From: Curtobacterium sp. VKM Ac-2865
GTDB taxonomy: Bacteria; Actinomycetota; Actinomycetes; Actinomycetales; Microbacteriaceae
Direction of reading: 5' to 3'
DNA: 64,000 nucleotides
Assembly: GCF_015350905.1 (NCBI RefSeq)
Contig: NZ_JADKRZ010000004.1
Location: 62,001-126,000, forward strand
The notes under the pieces are model-generated. The model was given only the letters and a program-made list of their open reading frames with translations, did no database searches and was not told the origin of the DNA. Below, piece by piece: positions 16,476-25,105 of this stretch. The stretch's first letter is position 1. Each line of letters opens with the position of its first letter. A program made the translations under genes and the position numbers.

Positions 16476-17036
16476 ATGAAGAAGACCGGGATCTGGGCAC
16501 GTGTGGTGGCGGGAACCGTCCTGAGCTGTGTGCTCGTGGGCAGCGTGGCCGTCGGAGGAGCCTCCGCGAGTGCGACCGAGGCAGCGACGGACAGTGCGAC
16601 GCAGCCAGGCAAGGACGGCCGGGCCGCGTGGGCGTACTACAACAAGGTCATCAGCAAGAGCTCGACGGGGAGCTACGTCGGGACGCAGAAGCTCGCGTCG
16701 TGCGGATCACGCACCAGCGCGATGAGCTGCTCCCTCAACAAGGGCTCGTCCGCGACCCGCACCATCGGCCTCAGCTTCGGCGCCACGCGGAGCTGGGCGG
16801 CGGGGCAGCTCTCCATCAGCTCGGCATCGACGCAGAACGTCTCGGTCACGTGCAGCAAGCGGAACGTCCCGAAGGGCAAGCAGCTGGTCGCCTTCCCCGT
16901 CGGGGTCCGCTACAAGTACAAGATCCAGCGGCACATGACCGGCGGTGGGAAGGACTACGTCTCCGGGACCTCCGGATGGCTGTACGCCTTCAACCCGGGC
17001 CCGGCGCGTGTCTCCTGCGACATCAGGAGCTTCTGA
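16476..17036 (+). CDS. Secreted protein of unknown function
   Basis: 186 residues with a clear signal peptide (MKKTGIWARVVAGTVLSCVLVGSVAV, cleavage likely after ASASA). The mature part of about 150 residues has four cysteines (SCGSRTSAMSC, VTCSK, VSCDI) that could form two disulfides, and is rich in Ser, Gly and Lys. No known domain recognised. It lies between a small membrane protein and a lipoprotein gene, near the SdpI-like pair; a toxin or surface role is only a guess. Confidence 0.7.
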   Translation: MKKTGIWARVVAGTVLSCVLVGSVAVGGASASATEAATDSATQPGKDGRAAWAYYNKVISKSSTGSYVGTQKLASCGSRTSAMSCSLNKGSSATRTIGLSFGATRSWAAGQLSISSASTQNVSVTCSKRNVPKGKQLVAFPVGVRYKYKIQRHMTGGGKDYVSGTSGWLYAFNPGPARVSCDIRSF

Positions 17037-17424
17037 CCGCCAGGGCACCGCCGGGGTCGTGTGCGTGTGCACCGTCCTCGTCGTCTCGCTGTCCGGGTGC
17101 TCCGCGCCGCCGAGCGTGCCGCCGGACACGCTGATCGGCGAGTCCGTCACCGCGGCCATCGAGCAGGTCCCCACGGGGACCGCCGCTGCCTGGTACGACC
17201 TGTCGCAAGCGGTCCTGCACCAGCCGGGAACGCTCATCGGCGGCCCGGAGCCCGACGGGACGGGTGGCGTCGTGATCGCGGTGTGCGCTGATGCCGACAC
17301 CATCGCGCGGAGCACCAGGATCACGATGGGCGCGGTGCCGAGGGCGGCGTCCGACGACACGGTCCGCCGCCGCGCGGCGGCGGGGGACTACCGAGACCTG
17401 CTCCCGGAGTGCGCAGGTCGGTGA
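17008..17424 (+). CDS. Putative lipoprotein of unknown function
   Basis: A lipobox LSGC is followed by SAPPSVPPDT and about 105 residues without known domain. The start is uncertain: GTG 17008 overlaps the previous gene and supplies an Arg before the hydrophobic stretch, while GTG 17059 gives a shorter leader without a basic residue. Translation probably couples to the secreted protein upstream. Two conserved-looking cysteines occur later (AVCADAD and PECAG). Confidence 0.55.
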   Translation: MSPATSGASDRQGTAGVVCVCTVLVVSLSGCSAPPSVPPDTLIGESVTAAIEQVPTGTAAAWYDLSQAVLHQPGTLIGGPEPDGTGGVVIAVCADADTIARSTRITMGAVPRAASDDTVRRRAAAGDYRDLLPECAGR

Positions 17425-17441
17425 CGGCGGACGCGGGGCGA

Positions 17442-17489
17442 GACGGACTGGAGGCTCCCCACCAGCTGGCAGGGGGCCTCCCGTCCGTC
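17442..17489. terminator. Terminator hairpin, family D
   Basis: GACGGACTGGAGGC pairs with GCCTCCCGTCCGTC, one mispair, with CCCC/GGGG next to the loop. It separates the convergent lipoprotein and GH38 genes and ends five bases before the GH38 stop. Confidence 0.65.
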
Positions 17490-17493
17490 ATCG

Positions 17494-20400
17494 CTACGGC
17501 AGTCTCGTGAGCCGGACGGCCGCGGACTCGTACGGCTGGAGCTGCAGGTGCAGCCGGTCTCCCCGGAGGTCGACGGTGCCGGCAGCGTCGTCACCGAGGT
17601 ACGTGCTGCGGACCGCCGACTCGACCGTGATGCCGAGGCCGATGGTGAGGTCGACCGGGTGCTCGGACATCGACTGCAGGCGGACGATCGACTGTCGGTC
17701 GTCCTCACCGGCGACGACCGACACCAGCCGGACGCGGTCGTCGTCGAGCGTGATCAGCTCGGCGGTCGCTGCATCGGACGCACCAGAACCGGAGGCCGGC
17801 ACCGTCAGCATCGGCCGGACCAGGTCCGCGGTGGTCTGGAGCGCGACTGCCTCGACGCGCTGACCCGGTTCGGCACGGACGCCGATCGCGTACTCGAAGG
17901 TCGCGGTGAACCCCTGCTCGATCGGGAAGTTCGTGTCCCACACGTTGTTGTGCAGCCACGAGTAGACCGTCGCGGAGCGGGCGGGACTCGTGCTGGCCGG
18001 GAACGGGGCGTAGGGCAGGGAGATCGTGCCGGGGTGGACGAGCGGGGCGTCCTTCGTCACCCAGACGACGGCGGCGTCCTGGTCCTCGACGCTGACCCAG
18101 TTGCGGATCGCGCGCATGTGCTGCGGAGCGCCGGGGATGTGCGGCAGGCCGTCACCGGTGACACCGCCGGAGACCTCGTACCGGACGACGGGCTGCTCGG
18201 CGGCGAAGGGGAACGCGAAGAAGGCGCTCTCCTTGGTGCGCGTGACCGGCTTCGCCAGGCGGTTCGCGATCCGCAGGCGTGGCTCGCCGTGGCGCAGGCG
18301 CAGGGTGACCTCGACGCTGTCGACGCCGGCGGCGGCGAAGCGGTAGACCAGGCGCTCCTCGACGGCGTCGGACACCCGCTCGACCAGGACGGCGGGGCCG
18401 CCGGTCGTCCGCGACGCGAGGAGCTCGAGCCGGTCGGAGCTCCACAGCTTGTTCGCGAGGTGGTTCACGCCGGCGCCGGACGAGCCGTACTCGTCGTAGA
18501 CGTACCCGTTGAAGCCGGCCGGCGCGTGCTGCTCGACGATCTCGCGTCCGGTCGCCAGCTCGACGACGGAGCGGATCGTCGACGTCTGCGGGTCAACTGC
18601 GACGCGGAGGTAGGCGTTCTCGAGCGTGAAGAGGTCGGCGGCCGGGGTGGTCAGCGCGTCGTGGGTCCGGGGGAGCGCGGGGGCGGAGTCCGCCGACAGC
18701 ACGTCGACCCGCACGAAGCCGAACGCGGGGACGTCGGTCAGCTGCATGGTGATCCAGCGGCCGGACTCCCGGTGCAGCGAGTTCGACTGCGCCTCGATCA
18801 CGATCGGCAGGTCGGCGCCGGTGCGGCCGTCGCGGAGCACGACGTGGGCGTCGAGGGGGACCGTCGACTCCTTGAGCAGGAAGCGCACGGCCCCGGTCCT
18901 CGCGGCACCGGAGGCGTTCGCCACGACGATCGCGGTGCGGGCGTCGTCGGGAGCGGCGACGGTGTCGGCGAGGTAGACGAGCGCGTGTTCCTCGAAGTCG
19001 CGGCCGCGCTGGTGGGCGGTGATCGCCTGCGCGACCTTCCACTGCCACTGGCGCTCGCCGGAGTCGTAGCCCTCGTCGCCGTGGGTCCACGAGTTGCTCG
19101 CGCCCCAGGTGTGCTCGTTGAACATCGAGATCGCGTCGTAGGTGGCGTCCGCGTCGGCCCGCTCCGTGGGGACGGCCTGGCCGCCGAGCCACGCGGCAGC
19201 CTGGGAGAAGGAGCGGGCGTCACTCACGGTGACCTGGGCCTCGCGGGCCAGGGCGAGGGGGACCGCGGCCGATCCGACGCCCTCCACCCACCAGTCGCCC
19301 CAGTCGCCCTCGACGGTGATGAGCTCGTCGCCGTGGCGTGCCTCGGCCTCGGCGAAGAAGTCCTCGTTCGTCGAGACCCGGAGCGTCGGGGAGCTCCAGG
19401 TGTCGTTCCAGCGGCGGACGACCTCGGAGAGGTGCAGTCGCGCGGGGCCGTTGTCGCCCATGAACCCCTGCGTGCGGAGGTGCAGCACGTCCCACGGGTA
19501 GCCCGGGCGCCCCTCGGCCTGTTCACCATGCGCACCGAAGACCCCGGGCGGGAACGGGTAGCCGCGGGTCGCGAGCGCGGTCAGGTAGGCGGGCAGGTAG
19601 GTCTCGGCGACCTCGTACGACTCGGTGAGGCCGACCATCGGACCCTCCATGTACGCCAGACCGTGCGGGCTGTCGGTCATCCAGACCACGATCGAGTTGC
19701 CGGCGGGCGTGCGCCAGCGGAACAGCCGTGGCAGGTCGAGAGCGCCGTTCTGGTGCGGCATCGACCGGCCGGCCCAGTTGTGCGCGACGGCGAGGTACCG
19801 CACGCCGACGTCGTGCAGGGCGTCCGGCAGCCCGGCGACCTGCCCGGGGACGTCCGTCTGCATGGCGGTGGTGAAGTCGATGCCGTACTGGTCGCGGATC
19901 CGGCGGGCCTCGCGCAGCAGCTCGTGCAGTTCCTCGGTCGAGCAGGTGTCGGTGTGCAGGTTGTACGGCATCGCGCTGAGGCCGATCGAGCCGTGCTTGA
20001 CCAGCTCCACGAACTCGGCGACCTTGGCGGCGGGACGGTGGCGCTCCCAGTCGGCGAAGGCCCAGAGTGCCTCGACGTTCCAGCGGAAGCGCGATGCCTC
20101 TGGCCACTCCCGCGTCGCCGCGGCCAGCTCGACGGCGGAGTCGAGGTACGACCGCTGGGAGGAGATGACGGTGGTCTGCGGGTCGGTGTACCCGAAGTCG
20201 AAGTGCGAGTGGTGCACGACGTGCACGGACCAGTCGCGCTGGGGGAGGAGCACGAAGGAGAGCTCGGTCCCGGTCTCGGGGATGGCCAGGGTGACGTCGG
20301 TCGGTTCGTCGACCGTGCGGACCAGCAACCGGACGGAGGTCGTGTCCGGCGCCGGGGCCGTGCCGACGACGCGGTCGACGCCGTCCGGGCCGGTGAGGGT

Positions 20401-20667
20401 CGCGGTCACGGCGCTGGGCGCGTCGTCGGGTCCGCCGGCGGTCGCACGGTCGGGTCCGCCCGCGGTCTCGCCGTCGGTCTCCCCGTCGAAGAGCAGGCGC
20501 ACGCTCTGGACGGCGACGCCGTCACGCTCCGTCTTCAGCGGTTCCGGGATGACCCGGACGCGGGTGCCGTGGACGGTCGCGGCGGCCACGGTGGCCCGGT
20601 CGAGGAGCCCGTCACGGGCCTCCAGGTGGGACCAGGGCTGTGCGGAGACGAGGGCTGGTTCGGTCAT
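17494..20667 (-). CDS. Alpha-mannosidase, GH38
   Basis: 1057 residues. GH38 enzymes release mannose from alpha-mannosides with retention and bind one zinc. The zinc pair is in HHSHFDFGYTD (H155, D157) and the nucleophile Asp is in TAMQTDVPGQ (D272). A helical central part and a long beta-rich C-terminal half follow as in the family. There is no signal peptide, so it acts in the cytoplasm on imported mannosides. It is the last gene of the ABC transporter operon, 106 bases after the second permease. The N-terminal 140 residues carry a Gly/Asp-rich linker (GETAGGPDRATAGGPDDAP) not needed for catalysis. Confidence 0.9.
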   Translation of the reverse strand: MTEPALVSAQPWSHLEARDGLLDRATVAAATVHGTRVRVIPEPLKTERDGVAVQSVRLLFDGETDGETAGGPDRATAGGPDDAPSAVTATLTGPDGVDRVVGTAPAPDTTSVRLLVRTVDEPTDVTLAIPETGTELSFVLLPQRDWSVHVVHHSHFDFGYTDPQTTVISSQRSYLDSAVELAAATREWPEASRFRWNVEALWAFADWERHRPAAKVAEFVELVKHGSIGLSAMPYNLHTDTCSTEELHELLREARRIRDQYGIDFTTAMQTDVPGQVAGLPDALHDVGVRYLAVAHNWAGRSMPHQNGALDLPRLFRWRTPAGNSIVVWMTDSPHGLAYMEGPMVGLTESYEVAETYLPAYLTALATRGYPFPPGVFGAHGEQAEGRPGYPWDVLHLRTQGFMGDNGPARLHLSEVVRRWNDTWSSPTLRVSTNEDFFAEAEARHGDELITVEGDWGDWWVEGVGSAAVPLALAREAQVTVSDARSFSQAAAWLGGQAVPTERADADATYDAISMFNEHTWGASNSWTHGDEGYDSGERQWQWKVAQAITAHQRGRDFEEHALVYLADTVAAPDDARTAIVVANASGAARTGAVRFLLKESTVPLDAHVVLRDGRTGADLPIVIEAQSNSLHRESGRWITMQLTDVPAFGFVRVDVLSADSAPALPRTHDALTTPAADLFTLENAYLRVAVDPQTSTIRSVVELATGREIVEQHAPAGFNGYVYDEYGSSGAGVNHLANKLWSSDRLELLASRTTGGPAVLVERVSDAVEERLVYRFAAAGVDSVEVTLRLRHGEPRLRIANRLAKPVTRTKESAFFAFPFAAEQPVVRYEVSGGVTGDGLPHIPGAPQHMRAIRNWVSVEDQDAAVVWVTKDAPLVHPGTISLPYAPFPASTSPARSATVYSWLHNNVWDTNFPIEQGFTATFEYAIGVRAEPGQRVEAVALQTTADLVRPMLTVPASGSGASDAATAELITLDDDRVRLVSVVAGEDDRQSIVRLQSMSEHPVDLTIGLGITVESAVRSTYLGDDAAGTVDLRGDRLHLQLQPYESAAVRLTRLP

Positions 20668-20773
20668 CGGAGCTGGGGTTCCTTCGGTGGTCGGGAGGGG
20701 GATCCGGGTGGTCGGGCTCGGACGTTCGGCCGTCCGCCGCCGGGCTCAGGCGGTCGGGGTCAGGCGGTCGGGC

Positions 20774-21592
20774 TCACGCCGTCGGGTTCAGCCCGCGGGC
20801 GAAGAACCGCTGGAACGCGAAGAACACGATGATGGTCGGCAGCGACGCGACGAGCGCCCCGGCCAGCGCGACCGGCGGTCCGTAGGTCGAGTAGTTGCCG
20901 GTGAGGTCGGCGAGCGTGGCCATCACGGGCCGGATGTTCGGGCTGGACGAGAGCGTCAGGCCGAACAGCAGGTCGTTCCAGATCCACGTGAACTGGAAGA
21001 CGAACGCCGCCAGGAGCGCGCTCGTCGAGAGCGGCAGGTGGACCTGGAAGAACATCCGGACCCATCCGGCGCCGTCGAGCGACGCGGCTTCGCGGACCTC
21101 GTTCGGCAGGCCGGACATGTGCCCGCGGACGACGAAGAACGCGAACGGGATCGTCAGCGCGACGTAGACCAGGAGCATGCCGTACTGCGTGTCGAACAGC
21201 GACGTGGCCGCGAAGCCGGTGAACAGCGGGGACAGGAAGGCCTGCAGCGGCAGGATCGTGCCGATGTAGATCACCCAGAACCAGAAGGTCGGGCGCTTGA
21301 CCGGCATGATCGTGACCGCGAACGAGGCGAGTGCGGCGATGAGCACCGCGGCCCCGGCACCGACCACGGAGTACAGCAGGCTGTTCAGCATGCCCTGGCC
21401 GACGTTGGCGTTCCGGAACGCGATCCCGATGTTGTCGAAGAGGGACCACGAGGTCGGCCACCACGACGGCGTGCCCGAGTAGTCCGCGCCCTTGGTGAAG
21501 GCGTTGACGACGAGCAGGTACGACGGGATCAGCCAGATCAGGGACACGACGATGAGCACGGCCGCGAGGACGCGGCGGGAGGTCTTGGTCAT
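20774..21592 (-). CDS. Sugar ABC transporter permease (MalG-like)
   Basis: 272 residues, six transmembrane segments. The EAA loop that contacts the ATPase is EVREAASLDGAGWVRMFFQVHLPL (about 170-193). It belongs to the CUT1 family inner-membrane subunits. Start ATG 21592 lies 14 bases after the upstream permease stop. No ATPase gene is in the cluster, so a shared MsiK-type ATPase encoded elsewhere is expected. The likely cargo is a mannose-containing oligosaccharide, from the flanking enzymes. Just past the stop, TCAGGCGGTCGGG is repeated nearly three times, a small local duplication. Confidence 0.9.
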   Translation of the reverse strand: MTKTSRRVLAAVLIVVSLIWLIPSYLLVVNAFTKGADYSGTPSWWPTSWSLFDNIGIAFRNANVGQGMLNSLLYSVVGAGAAVLIAALASFAVTIMPVKRPTFWFWVIYIGTILPLQAFLSPLFTGFAATSLFDTQYGMLLVYVALTIPFAFFVVRGHMSGLPNEVREAASLDGAGWVRMFFQVHLPLSTSALLAAFVFQFTWIWNDLLFGLTLSSSPNIRPVMATLADLTGNYSTYGPPVALAGALVASLPTIIVFFAFQRFFARGLNPTA

Positions 21593-21605
21593 CTGCGGGC
21601 TCCTG

Positions 21606-22556
21606 CTAGTCGGTGGGGCGGAGTTGCCGGCGGAGGTACGCCCACGAGGCGACGACGACCACGACGGTGAGGAACACGGCGACGGCCGCACCCGAGCCGT
21701 ACCGCGAGAGTGTGAAGGTCTCGCGGTACATGGTGAGCGCGAGGGTCTCGGACGCGGTGCCCGGGCCGCCGTTCGTCAGCAGCAGCACCTGGTCGAAGAC
21801 CTTCAGGCTGCCGACGATCGAGATGCCCACGACGACGACGGTCATCGGGCGCAGCTGCGGGAAGGTCACGGACCAGAACAGCCGCCAGCCGGAGGCGCCG
21901 TCGATCTGGGCGGCCTCGAGCGTGTTCGGCGGGATGGACTGCAGCCCGACCAGGAACAGGATCACGCAGGCCCCCGTGGCCTGCCAGGTCGTCGCGATGA
22001 TCATCATCACGGTGTTGAGCGGCCACTGCAGCAGCCACTGCGACACCAGAGGGTCGAGGCCCATGGCGCGGAGGAGCGTGTCCAGCCCGCCGTCCGTGGA
22101 GAGCATGAACGTCCAGACCACGGCGGTCGCCGAACCGGAGATGGCGTACGGCAGGACGATGGCGAAGCGTGCGAGCGCGCCGAGCTTCAGCTTCCAGGTA
22201 CCGACCGCGATCGCGAGACCGATGCCGACCGGCAGCAGGAGCGTGCCGACCACCCAGAGGAACGTGTTCAGGACGGACTGCCCGAACGCGGGGTCGGCGA
22301 ACATCGCCCGGTAGTTCCCCAGCCCGACCCAGCTCCGCGTGAAGCCGTTGTCGTTGAAGAAGCTGCGGTAGATCGTGAACAGGAACGGTGCGACCAGCAG
22401 CGCGAGCACGAGCACGACCGACGGGGCGAGGAACGCGCCGCCGGTGAGTCGGACGCGGAGCGGCACACGGTGCCCCGGAGCTGCGCGGGGCGGACGCGCC
22501 ACCGGGGCCTGCGGGTCGACAGCCGTCTCGGGGACAGGAGGTTGTGTGAGTGTCAT
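21606..22556 (-). CDS. Sugar ABC transporter permease (MalF-like)
   Basis: 316 residues with a Pro/Arg-rich cytoplasmic N terminus, then six transmembrane segments. EAA loop is NTLEAAQIDGASGWRLFWSVTFPQL. Partner of the MalG-like subunit encoded next. Its ATG overlaps the stop of the substrate-binding protein by four bases, which shows coupled translation. Confidence 0.9.
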   Translation of the reverse strand: MTLTQPPVPETAVDPQAPVARPPRAAPGHRVPLRVRLTGGAFLAPSVVLVLALLVAPFLFTIYRSFFNDNGFTRSWVGLGNYRAMFADPAFGQSVLNTFLWVVGTLLLPVGIGLAIAVGTWKLKLGALARFAIVLPYAISGSATAVVWTFMLSTDGGLDTLLRAMGLDPLVSQWLLQWPLNTVMMIIATTWQATGACVILFLVGLQSIPPNTLEAAQIDGASGWRLFWSVTFPQLRPMTVVVVGISIVGSLKVFDQVLLLTNGGPGTASETLALTMYRETFTLSRYGSGAAVAVFLTVVVVVASWAYLRRQLRPTD

Positions 22557-23866
22557 GCGGCGTTCCAGGTCTTCCACTCGGTCCGGGCGCGGTTCTCCAT
22601 GGAGCGGAGGGTGGCGGCACCGTTCGCCTTCGACGGGTTCACCATGAACGCGCCGAGGTCCTGCACGTTGCCCTCGACCAGCGGGGTGGGCGAGGCCTCC
22701 CAGTAGCGGGTCAGCTCGACGGGTCGGACGCGGGCGACGTCCTTCGCGAGGTCCTTCACCAGGTCCGACTTCGGCAGCGCGTGCGGGTTCGGACTCGTGT
22801 CGCCGAGGAACCCGACCCACGCGGTCTGCACGTCCGTGGCGAGCCAGTTCTTCGCGACGTCGACGGCGGCACCATGCCGGTGTGCCTTGACCGGCACGGA
22901 CAGCGAACCGCTCTCGACGACGACGGCCGGCTTCGCGTCCCCACGTGGCGGGACGCGGAAGAAGCCGATGTCGTCGTCCGTCAGGCCGGCGGCGAGCAGC
23001 GTGTTCGCGAACCAGGTGCCGTAGAGCATCATGCCGAACTTCCCCTTCCCGACGAGCCCGGGCAGGTCGTTCGAGGTGACGTCCGGCGCGGAGAAGAACC
23101 CGTCCGCGTACATCCCCGACCAGAGGTCCATGGCCTCGGTCGCCTGGTCGGCGGTGTAGCTGGCCTTGTTCGTCGTGACGGCCTTGTAGTACTCGGGATC
23201 GGTCGAGGCGAGCAGCTGCATGAACCAGATCTCGGCCTCCCACGTCGTGGCACCGGGGGAGAGGAACGGCGTGATGCCCGCGTCCTTGAGCGTCTGGGCG
23301 GCGTCCATGACCTCGTCGAACGTGGTCGGCTCGGTGATGTCGTGCTCGGCGAAGGCCTTCTTGCTGTAGAACACGGCGTAGTAGCTCTTGTAGAGCGGGA
23401 CGCCGTAGGGCTTCCCGCGGTAGCTGAACGACTCGCGCTGCGCGGGGTCCACCCAGCCCCGCTCGATGACGTCGTCCCAGACGTCGCTGAGGTCGGTGAG
23501 GATGTCGGCCCGGGCGATGTCCTGCAACCGGTAGCCGTTCGTCCACTTGATGAGGTCGGTCGTGCTGTTCGTCTGCGCCGTCATCCGGATGATCTGCCCG
23601 TAGTTGGCGACGCTGGCCACCGACCGGGACGTGATCTCGTACCCGATGCGCTTCGCGAGCACGGCAGACGCGGCGGCGTACCCGGGACCCCACGTCGGGT
23701 TGTCGCTGTTCAGGGTCACGGTGCCCGGGGTCGAGGGGAGCGTGTCGGAGCCCCGGGCGCACGACGCCAGGGCCATGGCGAGGAGACCGCCGCCGCCGAG
23801 GGCGAGGGCGGTCCGGCGGGTCACTCCGGGCCCGCTGGAGAACGGATGAGGCATCGGGCGTTCCAT
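22553..23866 (-). CDS. Sugar ABC transporter substrate-binding lipoprotein
   Basis: 437 residues. The leader has twin arginines (VTRRTALALGGGGLLAMALASC), ending in a lipobox with Cys, so the protein may be exported by Tat and anchored to the membrane surface. The remainder is a CUT1 extracellular solute-binding protein (KWTNGYRLQDIARADILTDLSD, KSYYAVFYSKKAF). It delivers the sugar to the two permeases downstream. ATG 23866 or ATG 23854 could be the start. A LacI-type operator lies at 23878..23893, directly before the start. Confidence 0.88.
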   Translation of the reverse strand: MERPMPHPFSSGPGVTRRTALALGGGGLLAMALASCARGSDTLPSTPGTVTLNSDNPTWGPGYAAASAVLAKRIGYEITSRSVASVANYGQIIRMTAQTNSTTDLIKWTNGYRLQDIARADILTDLSDVWDDVIERGWVDPAQRESFSYRGKPYGVPLYKSYYAVFYSKKAFAEHDITEPTTFDEVMDAAQTLKDAGITPFLSPGATTWEAEIWFMQLLASTDPEYYKAVTTNKASYTADQATEAMDLWSGMYADGFFSAPDVTSNDLPGLVGKGKFGMMLYGTWFANTLLAAGLTDDDIGFFRVPPRGDAKPAVVVESGSLSVPVKAHRHGAAVDVAKNWLATDVQTAWVGFLGDTSPNPHALPKSDLVKDLAKDVARVRPVELTRYWEASPTPLVEGNVQDLGAFMVNPSKANGAATLRSMENRARTEWKTWNAA

Positions 23867-23877
23867 TCGACAGTGAA

Positions 23878-23893
23878 TTGATAACGTTACCAA
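23878..23893. promoter_or_regulatory. LacI-family operator 1
   Basis: TTGATAACGTTACCAA, a 16-base near-palindrome centred on AACGTT, 12 bases before the binding-protein start and 60 bases before the divergent LacI gene. Near-copies lie at 25075 and 29023. Confidence 0.8.
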
Positions 23894-23952
23894 CGGGAGC
23901 ATACACGGCCGCGGTCCGGCCGCAAGTGGAGCGTCGGGTATACATGTGACCC

Positions 23953-24987
23953 ATGGAGGCAACCGCGGGGTCCGGACCGGGGCGGAAGCCCGCGATGACC
24001 GTGAAGGACATCGCCCGGGTCGCCGAGGTCAGTCCGATGACCGTCTCGCGGGTGCTCTCCGGCGGCAAGAACGTCCGGCCGGCACTGCGGGAACACGTCG
24101 AACGCGTGATCGCCGAGGTCGGGTACCACCGCAACGAGAACGCGCGGAGCCTGCGACCGGGGCAGCGGTCCGGCCTGGTGGGCGTGATGATCACGAACAT
24201 CGGCAACCCGTACTACGCGGGCGTCGTGCAGGGCATCGAGCAGGTGGTCGCCGCGACCGGGCGCCGGATCCTCGTCGGCACCACGAACGAGGACGGTGAC
24301 CTCGAGCGCCAGCTGCTCTCCGACTTCCTCGGCCGCCAGGTCGAGGGGCTCATCGTCGTCCCGGTGGGGCAGGACGGCGAGCGCTTCACCGCGGCACGGC
24401 TGCACGACGCCCCGCTGGTCCTCGCCTCGCGCACGGTCGAGCACGCGCCTGCGGACGCCGTCCTCATCGACGACGTCCACGGCGCCCGCGAAGCCACCTC
24501 GATCATGCTCGACGAGGGGCACCGCCGGATCGCCTTCCTCGGCAACAAGGTCACGGTGTCCACCGGGCAGCGTCGCCTGGCCGGGTTCCGGAGCGCCTTC
24601 GCCGCGAGCGGGACCGACCCGGACGAGCGCTTGGTCGTGCTCGAGCTGCAGGACGCCGACGCGGCCGAGCGGGCGATGCGGGAGCTCCTGCTCCTCCCCG
24701 ACCCGCCGACCGCGGTCTTCGCCGCGAACAACCGGATCAGCGTCGGGGCCATCCGCGCGATCGCGCGGGGCCGGGCCGACGGATCGGTCACGTCGCCGCC
24801 CCGGCTGTTCGCCTTCGACTCGTTCGACTTCGCCGACATGGCGCCGATCCCGCTGTCGGTGATCGACCACGACCCCGCCGAGCTCGGCCGGGTCGCCGCA
24901 CGGATGCTGCTGTCGCGTCTCGACGGTTCCGCCGACGGCCAGGCGCCGCGGCTCGTCGAGCTCCCGGTGCACATCGTCCACCACTGA
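23953..24987 (+). CDS. LacI family regulator of the mannoside regulon
   Basis: 344 residues. HTH is MTVKDIARVAEVSPMTVSRVLSG (15-37), followed by the hinge helix and a periplasmic-binding-protein-like domain (GLVGVMITNIGNPYYAGVVQGIE, FDSFDFADMAPIPLSVIDHDPAELG). It should repress until a mannose-related sugar binds. It is divergent from the transporter operon, and its operator motif also precedes the isomerase gene and the GH76-ROK operon. Start ATG 23953. Confidence 0.92.
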   Translation: MEATAGSGPGRKPAMTVKDIARVAEVSPMTVSRVLSGGKNVRPALREHVERVIAEVGYHRNENARSLRPGQRSGLVGVMITNIGNPYYAGVVQGIEQVVAATGRRILVGTTNEDGDLERQLLSDFLGRQVEGLIVVPVGQDGERFTAARLHDAPLVLASRTVEHAPADAVLIDDVHGAREATSIMLDEGHRRIAFLGNKVTVSTGQRRLAGFRSAFAASGTDPDERLVVLELQDADAAERAMRELLLLPDPPTAVFAANNRISVGAIRAIARGRADGSVTSPPRLFAFDSFDFADMAPIPLSVIDHDPAELGRVAARMLLSRLDGSADGQAPRLVELPVHIVHH

Positions 24988-25074
24988 GACGTCCGGCCTG
25001 CTCGGCCCGCATCGGGCCGGGCACGCTCGGTCTGGAGGCTCGGCTTGCGTCCGCAGGCACGTTCGGCGGTAGTG

Positions 25075-25090
25075 TTGGTAACGTTATCAG
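25075..25090 (+). promoter_or_regulatory. LacI-family operator 2
   Basis: TTGGTAACGTTATCAG, 15 bases before the ATG of the isomerase-like gene. It is nearly the reverse complement of operator 1. Confidence 0.8.
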
Positions 25091-25105
25091 CGCGAAAGGC
25101 GTCCC

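Noticed and set aside
17548-20832. 1094-residue open frame opposite the GH38 gene
   Set aside because: Shadow of the mannosidase coding strand with low-complexity composition.
25033-25050. Half of a family D hairpin after the LacI gene
   Set aside because: CTGGAGGCTCGG has no complementary arm nearby; it may be a decayed terminator but cannot be supported.
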